NCBI RefSeq assembly: GCF_016598595.1
Contig: NZ_CP066786.1
Coordinates: 3,123,501 to 3,187,500, forward strand
Source of the DNA: Martelella lutilitoris
GTDB lineage: Bacteria; Pseudomonadota; Alphaproteobacteria; Rhizobiales; Rhizobiaceae
Length of the DNA stretch: 64,000 bases
Reading direction: 5' to 3'
The position numbers and the translations under genes are program-made. Of this stretch, positions 1 to 8,364 are shown piece by piece (position 1 is the stretch's first letter; every line of letters starts with the position of its first letter). The notes under the pieces are model-generated. The model did no database searches. It saw only the letters and a list, made by a program, of their open reading frames with translations, and was not told the origin of the DNA.

Positions 1-215
1 CCGGTCCGGTGGTGGGCCGATTGCGAGCAATAGCCGCAATCCTCCGGGCAGCCGCCGGTCTTGATGCTCAAGAGGCTCGCCGTCTCGATCGCGGTCGGGT
101 CGAAATGGGCCCGATGCACGGTCTGCGCCCGGTGGATCAGGTCCGGAAATGGAAGGGCGTGGATCGCCCGCGCCTCGTCCATGGTCCAGTCGGTTCTGAT
201 CTTGGCACCGGTCAT
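1..215 (-). CDS. bioB: Biotin synthase BioB, N-terminal part (runs off the window)
   Basis: This is the first 71 codons of a radical SAM enzyme that inserts sulfur into dethiobiotin, the last step of biotin synthesis. The reverse strand from 215 reads [10 protein letters not shown], then [15 protein letters not shown], and the radical-SAM cluster motif CPEDCGYC is visible near residue 60. Spacing and context match BioB N-termini. The ATG overlaps the bioY stop by two bases (213-215 against 212-214), so translation is probably coupled and the two genes form a bioYB operon. The rest of the gene lies before base 1. Identity is firm from the motif and the neighbours. Confidence 0.93.
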   Translation of the reverse strand, partial: MTGAKIRTDWTMDEARAIHALPFPDLIHRAQTVHRAHFDPTAIETASLLSIKTGGCPEDCGYCSQSAHHRT

Positions 216-769
216 GCCGCGCGACCCTTGAGGCGGCCGAGGCCGGTGATCAGGGCGACCGCCAGCGCGATCTTGATCAGATCGCCGAGGATGAACGGAG
301 CGAGGCCGGCGGCGATCAGGCCGGTGGCCGGCACGAACAATGCGAGCCATGCCAGGCCGAAGGCATAGACCACGGCGAGACCGGCAAGCATCGCCAGCGC
401 CAGCCGCATCAGGCCATTCCCTTCGGCCAGCCTGCCGATCACGAGGGTCGAGAGCAGGTAGCCGATGAGATAGCCGCCGGTCGGCCCCGCCATGTAGGCA
501 AGTCCGATCCCGCGCGCCGGCGAGCCGGAAAATACCGGAAGGCCCACCGCCCCGGCGGCGAGATAGGCGGCCATGGCTGCAAAGCCGAGCCGGGGACCGA
601 GCGCCGCGGCCAGAAAGAACACCGCGAGCGTGTGCAGTGTCATCGGCACGGGCCAGAACGGGATCTGCACCTTGGCGCCGATCATGATCAGCACCGCGCC
701 GAAAAGCGTGAGGGCTGCACCGCGCCAGAGTGATGCCGGGCGGGTCAGAGAAGGTGTGAGCAAGGCCAT
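212..769 (-). CDS. bioY: Biotin transporter BioY (ECF S component)
   Basis: A 185-residue very hydrophobic protein with about six membrane segments. It carries the family signature around GxxxGLPVFSG and [10 protein letters not shown]. BioY is the substrate-binding membrane component for biotin uptake and works alone or with an ECF energising module; no such module is visible here. It is the first gene of a bioY-bioB unit and overlaps bioB. The upstream region carries BioR boxes at 800-809 and 842-851, so it is probably repressed by the neighbouring BioR when biotin is plentiful. The length matches the family. Confidence 0.95.
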   Translation of the reverse strand: MALLTPSLTRPASLWRGAALTLFGAVLIMIGAKVQIPFWPVPMTLHTLAVFFLAAALGPRLGFAAMAAYLAAGAVGLPVFSGSPARGIGLAYMAGPTGGYLIGYLLSTLVIGRLAEGNGLMRLALAMLAGLAVVYAFGLAWLALFVPATGLIAAGLAPFILGDLIKIALAVALITGLGRLKGRAA

Positions 770-799
770 GAGGCGGTTCTCCGAAGATAGGTTTCGACG

Positions 800-809
800 C
801 TATCTATAA
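800..809. promoter_or_regulatory. Candidate BioR operator upstream of bioY
   Basis: CTATCTATAA differs by one base from the known BioR consensus TTATMKATAA. It lies 31 bases upstream of the bioY start codon, a position suited to repression. The function is inferred from the consensus and the adjacent regulator gene. Confidence 0.75.
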
Positions 810-841
810 TTCCGGAGTCAGTTTTATATGATCAATGCAGA

Positions 842-851
842 TTATAGATAA
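842..851. promoter_or_regulatory. Candidate BioR operator, perfect match
   Basis: TTATAGATAA matches the BioR consensus exactly. It abuts the stop codon of bioR (852-854) and lies about 70 bases upstream of bioY, so it probably serves the bioYB promoter together with the box at 800-809. Confidence 0.8.
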
Positions 852-1520
852 TCAGCCGGGAATTTCATAAGTCTCTCTGATATCGGCATTTTTTGATGTC
901 GGCTTGCGCTTGCCGATCCAGCCTACGTGGCGTGCCAGGGTCGAACAGGCAAATTCGGTCTGGCCCTTCCGCAGGGCATCAAGGATGGCACGGTGGTCGT
1001 GGTCTGTGCGTGCCTCCCAGTCGCTGCGCCAAGCGGCAAACAGGAAGCGCGCGCTCGCCGCCTGCAGGTCGTCGATCGTGCGCAGCAGGCGCGGCATGTG
1101 GCACGGTGTGAGGATCAGATGATGAAATCTGCGGTTCGCGGCCTCCCAGTCGCGGACATTGCCGGCGCGATCGCCGTGCCGGGTAACCTCTTCTGCCTCA
1201 TCGAGAATTGCCCGCGTCAGGTTTGGCGCAGCATGGCGTAGGGCTAGCGATTCGAGGCTCGCCCGCATCTCGGCGACCTCGCGCAATTCGGCGATATCGA
1301 ACTCGGTGACGCGGAACCCGCGCCAAGGCTCGCTCTCCGCCAGGCCCTGTTTCTGCAGCGCGCGAAAGGCCTCGCGCACCGGTACGTGGCTGGCGCCGAA
1401 CTCTGCTGCGACATAATCCTGCCGCAACCGTGCGCCTGGCCGGATCGCGCCCGATATGATCCGATCCGCGAGAATGCGCGCGATCCGGTCGGAAATGGTC
1501 TCGTCTGTCTCTTTGGTCAT
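852..1520 (-). CDS. bioR: GntR-family (FCD) biotin regulator BioR
   Basis: A 222-residue GntR-family regulator. The N-terminal winged helix (about residues 8-72) contains the typical GARLRQDYVAAEFG and HVPVREAFRALQ segments, and an FCD-type effector domain follows (acid/histidine pattern NRRFHHLIL and DHRAILDAL). BioR represses biotin synthesis and uptake genes in alphaproteobacteria. The assignment rests on location directly upstream of bioYB and on three BioR boxes around the gene, one just upstream of its own start (autoregulation). Without the boxes it would only be a generic FCD regulator. Confidence 0.88.
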   Translation of the reverse strand: MTKETDETISDRIARILADRIISGAIRPGARLRQDYVAAEFGASHVPVREAFRALQKQGLAESEPWRGFRVTEFDIAELREVAEMRASLESLALRHAAPNLTRAILDEAEEVTRHGDRAGNVRDWEAANRRFHHLILTPCHMPRLLRTIDDLQAASARFLFAAWRSDWEARTDHDHRAILDALRKGQTEFACSTLARHVGWIGKRKPTSKNADIRETYEIPG

Positions 1521-1523
1521 AGA

Positions 1524-1533
1524 TTATAGATAA
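1524..1533. promoter_or_regulatory. Candidate BioR operator at the bioR promoter
   Basis: TTATAGATAA is identical to the box at 842-851. It sits only 3 bases upstream of the bioR start codon, which implies negative autoregulation, as described for BioR in other alphaproteobacteria. Confidence 0.8.
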
Positions 1534-2324
1534 TCGATGTCACATATGAAGTCGACGTTTGTGGCGAATTGGACCTAGGGTGCGGCGAGCGACGAACTGG
1601 CTTCGGTTTGTTGAGGCGCAAGCATTCGACCGTGATCATCGGCCGCGCTATCGGGCACCTTTATGTGCTCTATCCCAACACCAGCGGCTAAAGTCGCCCA
1701 TTCTGGCGGCAAGCAACCCCAAGAGAAGGCCAGGTCCCGATCACTGTTCCGACCTCAGTACGTTGACAGCAGCACTAAGGTCGACTTATACGATGACTTG
1801 TATCGGAACGCGGACCAGCGTGGACAGCTAATTTTAAGCTGCTTTTCGTCGATATACTCACAAACATTTCTGAGCCGATCCAGATAGGATATTGATCCAT
1901 CTGGCCTTGTCGCGAGATCCCTCTCTCGGCCCCTCCCCCGTCAATTCATCCCGCCTGACCTGCCCCCGCATTGCCAAAACACAGCACCAAACTTGATGCG
2001 GGATTGAGTCTCAGAATACTCGCGATCAAGCCCCCCAAAGCATTTGAGTCACAAACGTTGTTCCAAGACGCTGTCGAGTAGAGCAGAAGCAAGCAACGCA
2101 TCACCAGCTCGTGCATGGTGCAGTGGTTGCCAGGATGCGTTAACGAATGAATGCCTCAGACAGAACCTAGCGGGTTGGATGCCTCCCTGTCCGGCCTATT
2201 TTGCTTCTTCTACCCCAAGATGGTCATCTTGGAAGTACCCGGCATCAGCTTCAAGGTTTTCGTAGGATGCCGGTTATGCCCCAAGCGTCGGCTTGAATAA
2301 CACTCCGATATCGGCGACCAATTA
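1534..2324. other. Non-coding stretch, nothing recognised
   Basis: About 790 bases between bioR and a TetR gene. Short open frames exist on both strands but none has a ribosome-binding site with recognisable protein sequence. Base composition is mixed and less GC-rich than the genes. It may be eroded accessory DNA. Confidence 0.5.
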
Positions 2325-2927
2325 TCAGGACCGGCTGGTTGGCGCGAAAGCGACGGCCAGGGCATCCAGCACTGCATGAAGCCTTGGTTCCATATCAAGC
2401 CCCGCCACGACAGCCTGCTCCACATGAGCGGGATGGACGAAGACCGTGACCGCGTCTCGCACCACACCGGCAGCAGCGTCGAGATCAAGGGTGCGGAATT
2501 CTCCCCGGGCGACCCCATCTTCCAGCACCTGCCGGACGAGCCCTGTCATTCGTCGCGCATAGTCGGCGACGAGGTCCGGGCGCTCCGTCACGATCCGGCG
2601 GTAGAGGCCGTGGATCTCCGGGTCGTCCCCCAGCTTGGCGCGTTTACTCCGATGGAGCGCCAGCACGAGACCGCGCAGCCTGTCGCTCGCAGAACCATCT
2701 GCGTTGACGAAACGGCTCGCCAGTTCGGCTTCCTCGGCCATGGTTCGTGCAGCAAGGCCATCGAAGATCTCCGCCTTCGAGCGGAAGTGCCGGTAGATCG
2801 CCGAATGGGACAGTCCCATGGCCTTGGCGATATCGACCACGTTGGTTTTTGCCTCGCCAAAGCGGCGAACCTGCTCGGCAGCCGTGTCGAGGATGCGGTC
2901 ACGATGATGGGGCGCGTCGTTTGTCAT
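2325..2927 (-). CDS. TetR-family transcriptional regulator
   Basis: A 200-residue protein with a TetR N-terminal HTH (about residues 10-57, including AKAMGLSHSAIYRHFRSKAEIFD). The helical C-terminal ligand domain ends near AVAFAPTSRS and resembles TetR_C proteins of the AcrR type. It is divergent from the SDR gene starting at 3045 with a short AT-rich gap, so it most likely controls that gene and itself. I saw no clear palindrome in the gap. The ligand is unknown. Confidence 0.85.
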   Translation of the reverse strand: MTNDAPHHRDRILDTAAEQVRRFGEAKTNVVDIAKAMGLSHSAIYRHFRSKAEIFDGLAARTMAEEAELASRFVNADGSASDRLRGLVLALHRSKRAKLGDDPEIHGLYRRIVTERPDLVADYARRMTGLVRQVLEDGVARGEFRTLDLDAAAGVVRDAVTVFVHPAHVEQAVVAGLDMEPRLHAVLDALAVAFAPTSRS

Positions 2928-3044
2928 GCACGGGTCTTAGCGCAGCGACGGCATAATCGCAACATGTAACAGAATTCATATTTTGTATTGTGTATCGTTC
3001 ATGGATGTGGCACCTTGGATCAAACGGAACCCAAGGAGATCGTC

Positions 3045-4103
3045 ATGAGCAGCATTTCACCGCGGCCTACATCCCGTGTCGCCCTCGTTACCGGCGGATC
3101 CGGCTTTGTCGGTAGACATCTCATCGGCCGCCTGCTCTCGGACGGCTGGCGCGTCCGCGCGCTCGGTCGCAGCACAGAAGCGCTGGCAGGCGTTAAGGCG
3201 CTGGGTGCTGAACCCGTCGCCGGCGACCTTGTAAACCGCGCCTCGCTGACACAGGCCATGGAAGGGGTTGAGGTGGTGTTTCATGTCGCGGCGCATTTCA
3301 AGCTCTGGGGACCGATGTCCGAGTTCCGCCGGATCAACGTTGACGGCACCGGCAATGTCATCGAGGCGGCGGAGCGGGCCGGCGTGCGCCGCGTCATCTA
3401 TGTCAGCGCCGCTGCTGTCGTGATGGGCCGGCCTGAACCGATGCGTGGCGCGACCGAGGCCATGGCCCTGCAGAAGATGGCGTTTGCCCCTTATGCAGCC
3501 TCCAAGGCCGAAGCAGAGGAAGTGCTGCTGGCGGCGAACGGCCGGCGTGCGGGATTTTCAACGGTGGCCATTCGTCCTCCCTTCATCTGGGGGCCAGACA
3601 TGCCCGCCCTTGACCACATGATCGAGACGGTTCGCAAGGGGCAGTTCCAATGGGTCGCAGGTGGTGGACAGGCGCTCTCCACCTGCCATGTCGATAACCT
3701 GTGCCACGCACTGATCCTCGCCGCCGACTGCGGATCGGGCGGCGAAGCCTTCTTTGTGAGTGATGGGGAGGACACCACATTGAAGTCGTTCCTGACGCGT
3801 CTGCTCGGCAGCCGCAACGTCACCCCCAAGGAGCGCAGCGTACCGTTCGGCGTTGCCTGGGCCACGGCCGGCCTTATGGGTGCGGTCTGGCGAGCCTTCC
3901 GCCGCAAGGGCGAGCCTCCGATCACCCGGCAGATGCTGCGCCTGATCGGCAAGGATTTCACCATCGATATAAGTCGCGCACGCGAAGAGCTTGGTTATGT
4001 TCCGGTGATATCGCCAGCCGAAGGTATGCGTCGGATGCGGCCGGTTGATGCCGCTGCGACTATCGTGACCGTCGATCAGACCCATTTGGCGGCAGCGTCA
4101 TGA
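3045..4103 (+). CDS. NAD-dependent epimerase/dehydratase (extended SDR)
   Basis: A 352-residue extended short-chain dehydrogenase/reductase. The dinucleotide motif TGGSGFVGRHL is at about residues 14-24, and the active-site Tyr-Lys pair is in YAASKAEAEE. The body resembles 3-beta-hydroxysteroid dehydrogenase or dihydroflavonol-reductase-like enzymes, and the substrate cannot be named. I chose the ATG at 3045 because AAGGAG lies at 3033-3038; the upstream in-frame ATG at 2988 has no such site. It is divergent from a TetR gene that probably regulates it. Confidence 0.85.
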   Translation: MSSISPRPTSRVALVTGGSGFVGRHLIGRLLSDGWRVRALGRSTEALAGVKALGAEPVAGDLVNRASLTQAMEGVEVVFHVAAHFKLWGPMSEFRRINVDGTGNVIEAAERAGVRRVIYVSAAAVVMGRPEPMRGATEAMALQKMAFAPYAASKAEAEEVLLAANGRRAGFSTVAIRPPFIWGPDMPALDHMIETVRKGQFQWVAGGGQALSTCHVDNLCHALILAADCGSGGEAFFVSDGEDTTLKSFLTRLLGSRNVTPKERSVPFGVAWATAGLMGAVWRAFRRKGEPPITRQMLRLIGKDFTIDISRAREELGYVPVISPAEGMRRMRPVDAAATIVTVDQTHLAAAS

Positions 4104-4464
4104 GGGTGACGTCGCTTTAACCGAGTTTGAGGCGCGTTAATATCTTTGGTCTGAATTTCACGCGCCAATCGACAACGCGATTTCGCGCCGGATTGGGTGG
4201 TGAACAACCTCCGCCCCGATCCCCTGCCTTGGCCGGCGCCGGAAGCACTGCTCTTAAAACTCGTCGCGCATCAACTCTGGGATCCGGAAAAGCGTCTGAC
4301 GGATCCGGACCATGGTGTGCCTGGTGATGTCGAAGACAAGCTTCGCATTCGAGTTTTTCTCCGGTCAGGGGATTCGGATCCTTCCTGCTAGGCGCGCTGG
4401 TTCGCTCATGAGGACGCAAAGGTCTGCGCGACGGCGAAGGGAGGATCGCGCACCTCCGTCGGAT
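4104..4464. other. Non-coding stretch, nothing recognised
   Basis: About 360 bases between two convergent genes. I see no supported gene and no strong terminator hairpin with a T tract. The 100-residue reverse-strand open frame here has low-complexity charged composition and no family resemblance. Confidence 0.45.
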
Positions 4465-5310
4465 CTACTCTGGCTTGCGAGCCCAGGCGCTTTTATGCGC
4501 ACGGATGAATGCAGCAGCGGATGTAGGAGATTGACCTGTCAGCGCGAACACGCCATCGCTGAGCCGGTCCTCACTGCCTTCGCTTATTCGTGCATCCATT
4601 TCCGCGAGTATTCTGGCATAGGCTTCGTCTAGTCCACCCCTGAGATACCGTTCAGTCAGTTCGGATGTGGTCAGGTTGATGTGCTTGATTTTCCGGCCGA
4701 TCGCATCGCTGATCTTGTCGGCAACATCCGCATACGAAAGGGTTTCTGGACCCGTCAGAATAAAGTCCCGGTTCCACGACGTGTCTGCCAGGAGCGCACT
4801 GACCGCCGCCTTCGCGATATCAGCCGCATCGATAAAACCGACACGACCTGCACCCGTTGCGGAGTAGATCGCGTCCTCGTCAAGGATCGTCTCTAGATGC
4901 TGCTGTTCCGAGAAATTCTGCATGAACCACGTAGGCCGCAACACCGTCCATTCCGGAACCTCATCGCGCAAATAGGAGTGGATCTGCCCCATCATCGGCC
5001 CGCCCGCTTCAAGGGATGACGCGCTGAGCAGGACGAAACGCTGGACGCCACGCTTTCGCGCGATCTCAAGAATGGGAGGCACGATCGTGCCGTGGTCACT
5101 GTTGTTGGTGGGCGCAACAATATAGACGGCGGCTACGCCGTCGAAGGCTGCGTCCGCTATTCGAGGGTCTTGCCAGTCGAATGCGACTTCATCGCCCCCA
5201 GAGGGTGAACGAGTGCCAATTCTTGTTCGGGCTCCTCTGGTCAGGAGTTCCTGACAGACGAGCCTTCCAGTTTTTCCCTTGCCGCCAATGACGAGGATCT
5301 GCGTTGACAT
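4465..5310 (-). CDS. NmrA-like NAD(P)-binding protein (atypical SDR)
   Basis: A 281-residue protein with the Rossmann motif VIGGKGKTGRLV at residues 6-17 and no classical YxxxK site. This is typical of NmrA/ergot-alkaloid-type atypical SDRs that act as redox sensors or quinone/aldehyde reductases. It is the second gene after the SnoaL-like gene, with a 12-base gap, so the two form an operon. A divergent TetR regulator with an operator at 5785-5800 probably controls it. The substrate is unknown. Confidence 0.82.
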   Translation of the reverse strand: MSTQILVIGGKGKTGRLVCQELLTRGARTRIGTRSPSGGDEVAFDWQDPRIADAAFDGVAAVYIVAPTNNSDHGTIVPPILEIARKRGVQRFVLLSASSLEAGGPMMGQIHSYLRDEVPEWTVLRPTWFMQNFSEQQHLETILDEDAIYSATGAGRVGFIDAADIAKAAVSALLADTSWNRDFILTGPETLSYADVADKISDAIGRKIKHINLTTSELTERYLRGGLDEAYARILAEMDARISEGSEDRLSDGVFALTGQSPTSAAAFIRAHKSAWARKPE

Positions 5311-5322
5311 GATTAAGTCCTT

Positions 5323-5763
5323 TCACTGCGCGTCGACCGAAGGCGCGATCTCGATTGCAGAGAGAACAACCAGAGGGTTCCAGTAGTCTCGATAGCGAGT
5401 AATTCGACCGTCTCTAAGCCCGATGATTGACACGTAATCCTGGTCATAGCGGGCACCGGTCTTGGGAGAGTGACCCTTGCAGCTGAACTCGATGGCCGCC
5501 ATGTCGCCCCTTGCCGAAATGAATGCCTCGTGGAGCGTCACGGACTCAATCGAAATGAGTTTCGACACTATCGGCAGGTAGATTTCGAGTGCCGCTCGCC
5601 CTTCCAGACGCTCGGTGAAACCTGGCGGGTGATAGGGGAATTCGAACACGACATCCTCCGCACACATGTCAAGAAGCGTACTTGCATCTAGCGCCAGGGC
5701 ATCTCCCAGAGCTTGCCGCAACAGCGTCGACAGGCTCGGAAACTGATCGATAGAACTGGACAT
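5323..5763 (-). CDS. SnoaL-like / NTF2-fold protein
   Basis: A 146-residue protein with the alpha+beta-barrel pattern of the SnoaL/NTF2 superfamily. It has a helical start, then VVFEFPYHPPGFTERLEGRA, an internal acidic segment, and a C-terminal DGRITRYRDYWNP strand that is a hallmark of the group. Members are small isomerases, hydrolases or ligand-binding proteins. It is the first gene of a two-gene unit with the NmrA-like gene, next to a divergent TetR gene. The exact function is unknown. Confidence 0.82.
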   Translation of the reverse strand: MSSSIDQFPSLSTLLRQALGDALALDASTLLDMCAEDVVFEFPYHPPGFTERLEGRAALEIYLPIVSKLISIESVTLHEAFISARGDMAAIEFSCKGHSPKTGARYDQDYVSIIGLRDGRITRYRDYWNPLVVLSAIEIAPSVDAQ

Positions 5764-5784
5764 TTCGCTTTACTCTTTTTCGAT

Positions 5785-5800
5785 GGAACGATACCGTTCC
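5785..5800. promoter_or_regulatory. Palindromic operator between SnoaL-like and TetR genes
   Basis: GGAACGATACCGTTCC is a 6+6 inverted repeat with a 4-base spacer. It lies centrally in the 58-base divergent gap and is well placed to let the TetR protein at 5822 repress both directions. Confidence 0.6.
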
Positions 5801-5821
5801 GACGAATATAGGACGAAATGA

Positions 5822-6433
5822 ATGGAACGCAAGCGTATCGACGAAAAAAGTAAACGGCGTCCAAGCGGCGCGGCCGTGTTGCGTGACGAAGTAACGGATT
5901 CGCTCCTGCGAGCATTTCTCGAGGAATGGGCCGTTCACGGTTATGCAGCACTGAGCTTGGAGCGGGTGGCCGTACGTGCGGGAGCCGGCAAAGCCGCCAT
6001 CTATCGCCGATGGCCCTCCAAAGTTGCGATTGCGGCCGAAGCGGTGCAGAAGTTCGGGATGGTGCTGACAGATGTCGCCGACTACGGGACGCTCAGGAAC
6101 GACTTGCAAGCATACCTGCTGATGTTGAGACGTGCCCTGCGCCATCGCCTCGTGCGCAAGATACTTCCTGATCTATATGCTGAGGCATCTCGTGGCTCGG
6201 AGCTGCTACCCCTCTTGAAAGATCTGTCCGCGTCGCGTCGGCGCAGCGCCGTAAGCTTGATCGAGCGGGCCATTGATCGCGGCGAACTTCCCGTCGGCAT
6301 CGACCGAGACCTCGCGATGGATATGATACCGGCAACCCTGTATTGGGGCATGATCGTTACACGACGTCGCATTACACAGGTACAGATCCGACGGCAGGTC
6401 GATGCACTGGTAGCCGGCCTTCAAGCCATTTAG
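5822..6433 (+). CDS. TetR-family transcriptional regulator
   Basis: A 203-residue TetR protein. The HTH is at about residues 22-68 (LERVAVRAGAGKAAIYRRWPSKVAIAAEA), and the C-terminal domain has the TetR_C_16-like arrangement (PDLYAEASRGSEL, then SLIERAIDRGELP). The gene diverges from the SnoaL/NmrA unit, with the inverted repeat GGAACG-N4-CGTTCC in between, so local repression is likely. Its 3' end is close to an IS6-family remnant, but the reading frame looks intact. Confidence 0.88.
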   Translation: MERKRIDEKSKRRPSGAAVLRDEVTDSLLRAFLEEWAVHGYAALSLERVAVRAGAGKAAIYRRWPSKVAIAAEAVQKFGMVLTDVADYGTLRNDLQAYLLMLRRALRHRLVRKILPDLYAEASRGSELLPLLKDLSASRRRSAVSLIERAIDRGELPVGIDRDLAMDMIPATLYWGMIVTRRRITQVQIRRQVDALVAGLQAI

Positions 6434-6439
6434 ACCGCC

Positions 6440-6864
6440 ATCCCTCGTGGGGCGTACGCTTCATTCCTACAACGGCGTGAAGGCCGGAGCACCTCAAGAA
6501 CGAAGCTATCCTGATCGACGGCCCGGCACAGCCAGAGTTTCTTGCCGCCAATGGAGATGACGACTTCATCAAAATACCATTTGTCGCCAATCTCCCCGGC
6601 TGATCGCCGCCGGATTTCATTGGCGAAGCGCCGCCCGAATTTCTCGGCCCAAGGCGGACCGTCTGGTGGGAGACAGTTAACACGCGCGCCGCCCGCAAGT
6701 CTTCGACCATGCGCAAGCTGAGCGGGAAGCGAAGACATAGCCAGACGGCATGAGCAATCACTCCAGCAGGAAACGGTTGGCGGCGATAAAGGGGATCACG
6801 AACGGTTTGGGGCATGTCGCGAAATCGCACAGGCCAATCGCCGTGGGGGTTAACTTTACAATGC
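6440..6864 (-). pseudogene. IS6-family insertion sequence remnant (frameshifted, truncated transposase)
   Basis: The reverse strand encodes recognisable IS6/IS26-type transposase segments in different frames. First comes DPLYRRQPFPAGVIAHAVW with LSLRMVEDLRAARVLTVSHQ (about 6650-6815); after a frameshift come AEKFGRRFANEIRRRSAG, KWYFDEVVISIGGKK and AVDQDSFVLEVL (about 6480-6660). Sequence similarity stops near 6480, so the catalytic C-terminus is lost. The outer end at 6845-6864 looks like an IS6 terminal repeat (reverse strand GGCATTGTAAAGTTAACCCC). The element is inactive, and the other end is missing. Confidence 0.82.
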
Positions 6865-7407
6865 CATCCCATCGATGAACACTCCCACGAGGTGGGTGAT
6901 GCGGGCTGTTGGGGTATCGTGTTTTTCCGTTGCAAGCGAGACTGCTATCGCCACGCAAACGACATCGTTGAAATTGATATCTGAGCGAATGACACCCGCC
7001 TTTTGCGCGCGCTGCAAAAGACGGGTGCCTTCTTCGCTGGTCGCGATACATCCCGGCGTTCCAACCTGCAACACCGTGCCGAGCGACGCCGCCAGGCCGC
7101 GATAGACGTTGCTGTATTGCACCAACTCTTCCAGGTATAGCCGCAGCGCACTCAGGGGATCGAGATCAGCATCACGGGACCGGCTGACCTCCGCAAACGT
7201 CACAAAGCGGGCGCTATAGGTCGCCGCGAGAAGTTCTTCGCGGGTTGGAAACCGGCGATAAAGCGTCGCGACCCCCACCCCGGCACGCTTCGCCACCTCG
7301 TCCAGATTGACGTGGGCACCTCGCTCTAAAAACACTTCCTCTGCCGCGATGACAATGCGCTCCCGGTTTCTCTGGGCATCGGCTCTCAACGAGGTGTCAT
7401 CGTTCAA
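6856..7407 (-). CDS. TetR-family regulator, C-terminus cut by the IS6 remnant
   Basis: A 183-residue TetR protein. The HTH spans about residues 12-60 (NLDEVAKRAGVGVATLYRRF), and the C-terminal domain is of the SBP/SFR type (LYLEELVQYSNVYRGLAASL). The stop codon at 6856-6858 lies inside the terminal repeat of the IS6 remnant, so the last few residues were replaced by insertion. It is divergent from the SDR gene at 7488, and twin palindromes in the gap probably bind it. It is likely still functional because the domain is almost complete. Confidence 0.85.
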   Translation of the reverse strand: MNDDTSLRADAQRNRERIVIAAEEVFLERGAHVNLDEVAKRAGVGVATLYRRFPTREELLAATYSARFVTFAEVSRSRDADLDPLSALRLYLEELVQYSNVYRGLAASLGTVLQVGTPGCIATSEEGTRLLQRAQKAGVIRSDINFNDVVCVAIAVSLATEKHDTPTARITHLVGVFIDGMAL

Positions 7408-7433
7408 AATTTATTCCTTTCCGACTTGATAAG

Positions 7434-7472
7434 TGGAGGATAACTCCATATAGAAAGTGGAGCAATACTCCA
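7434..7472. promoter_or_regulatory. Tandem palindromic operators TGGAG-N5-CTCCA
   Basis: Two copies of the inverted repeat occupy 7434-7448 and 7458-7472, with centres 24 bases apart, between a TetR gene and its divergent SDR gene. Two turns of spacing on one DNA face fits cooperative binding by two TetR dimers. Confidence 0.7.
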
Positions 7473-7487
7473 TTTATAAGGATGCGA

Positions 7488-8234
7488 ATGATGGCGAGAC
7501 GGTTTAACAGCAAAGTCGTGGTGATTACGGGCGGGACAGACGGGATTGGCTTGGCAACCGCCAAGGCTTTTGCGGGCGAAGGTGCCCTAGTCTACATTAC
7601 GGGCCGCAATGAAGTGCGCCTCAACGCTGCAGTGGGAGAAATCGGAAATGGCGCGGTCGGCGTCCAAGGGGACGTCAGCAATGCTGCCGACCTCGATCGC
7701 CTGTATGCCAAGATCACGGGCGATCACGACCGCGTGGACGTGGTCTATGCCAATGCTGGCGTGTCTGAGTCTGCTCCCATTGACCAGATCCAGGACGAGC
7801 ATTTCGACCGCGTGTTCGACATAAACGTCAAGGGCACCATCTACACGGTTCAAAAGGCCCTACCCCTTATGTCGGCTGGCGGCTCTATCGTGCTGGCGGG
7901 CTCGGGCGCGGGATGCAAGGGCTTTGCCAATCTGTCCGTCTACAGCGCCACCAAGGCCGCCATCCGCTCTTTTGCCCGGACATGGACAACCGACCTGAAA
8001 AGCAGGGGCATTCGAGTAAATGTCGTGTCGCCGGGCATGGTCTTGACGCCTGCCATGAAGACCTATCTGCAGGACAACGACGGCGCAGAAGACTGGATGA
8101 AGGAGGCCATTCCGTTCGGGAGGCTGGCCGAAGCCGATGAAGTAGCGAAGGCAGTCATGTTCCTGGCATCAAAGGAAAGCAGCTTCGTCGGCGGCGCCGA
8201 GCTCATGGTCGACGGGGGCTTTGTCGCTGTCTAA
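7488..8234 (+). CDS. Classical short-chain dehydrogenase/reductase
   Basis: A roughly 248-residue SDR. The cofactor motif TGGTDGIG is near residue 14, the NAG motif is in VVYANAGVSES, and the catalytic YSATKAA lies near residue 155. The C-terminus has FLASKESSFVGGAELMVDGG, typical of 3-oxoacyl-ACP reductase or glucose-dehydrogenase-like members. ATGs at 7482, 7488 and 7491 are all in frame. The ATAAGGA stretch at 7476-7482 favours 7488 or 7491. It is probably repressed by the divergent TetR protein through two operators. The substrate is not predictable. Confidence 0.88.
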   Translation: MMARRFNSKVVVITGGTDGIGLATAKAFAGEGALVYITGRNEVRLNAAVGEIGNGAVGVQGDVSNAADLDRLYAKITGDHDRVDVVYANAGVSESAPIDQIQDEHFDRVFDINVKGTIYTVQKALPLMSAGGSIVLAGSGAGCKGFANLSVYSATKAAIRSFARTWTTDLKSRGIRVNVVSPGMVLTPAMKTYLQDNDGAEDWMKEAIPFGRLAEADEVAKAVMFLASKESSFVGGAELMVDGGFVAV

Positions 8235-8364
8235 CCACGTTCGGTTCGGATGCGCCTCCACCACCACCATGGCGCAATTCAGAAGTATACCTCACTCGTC
8301 GACGAGCCTAACGACACCAAGCATCCAGCGGCATGGGGCGCTCCGCCGGCGCTCTCTGTCGCGG

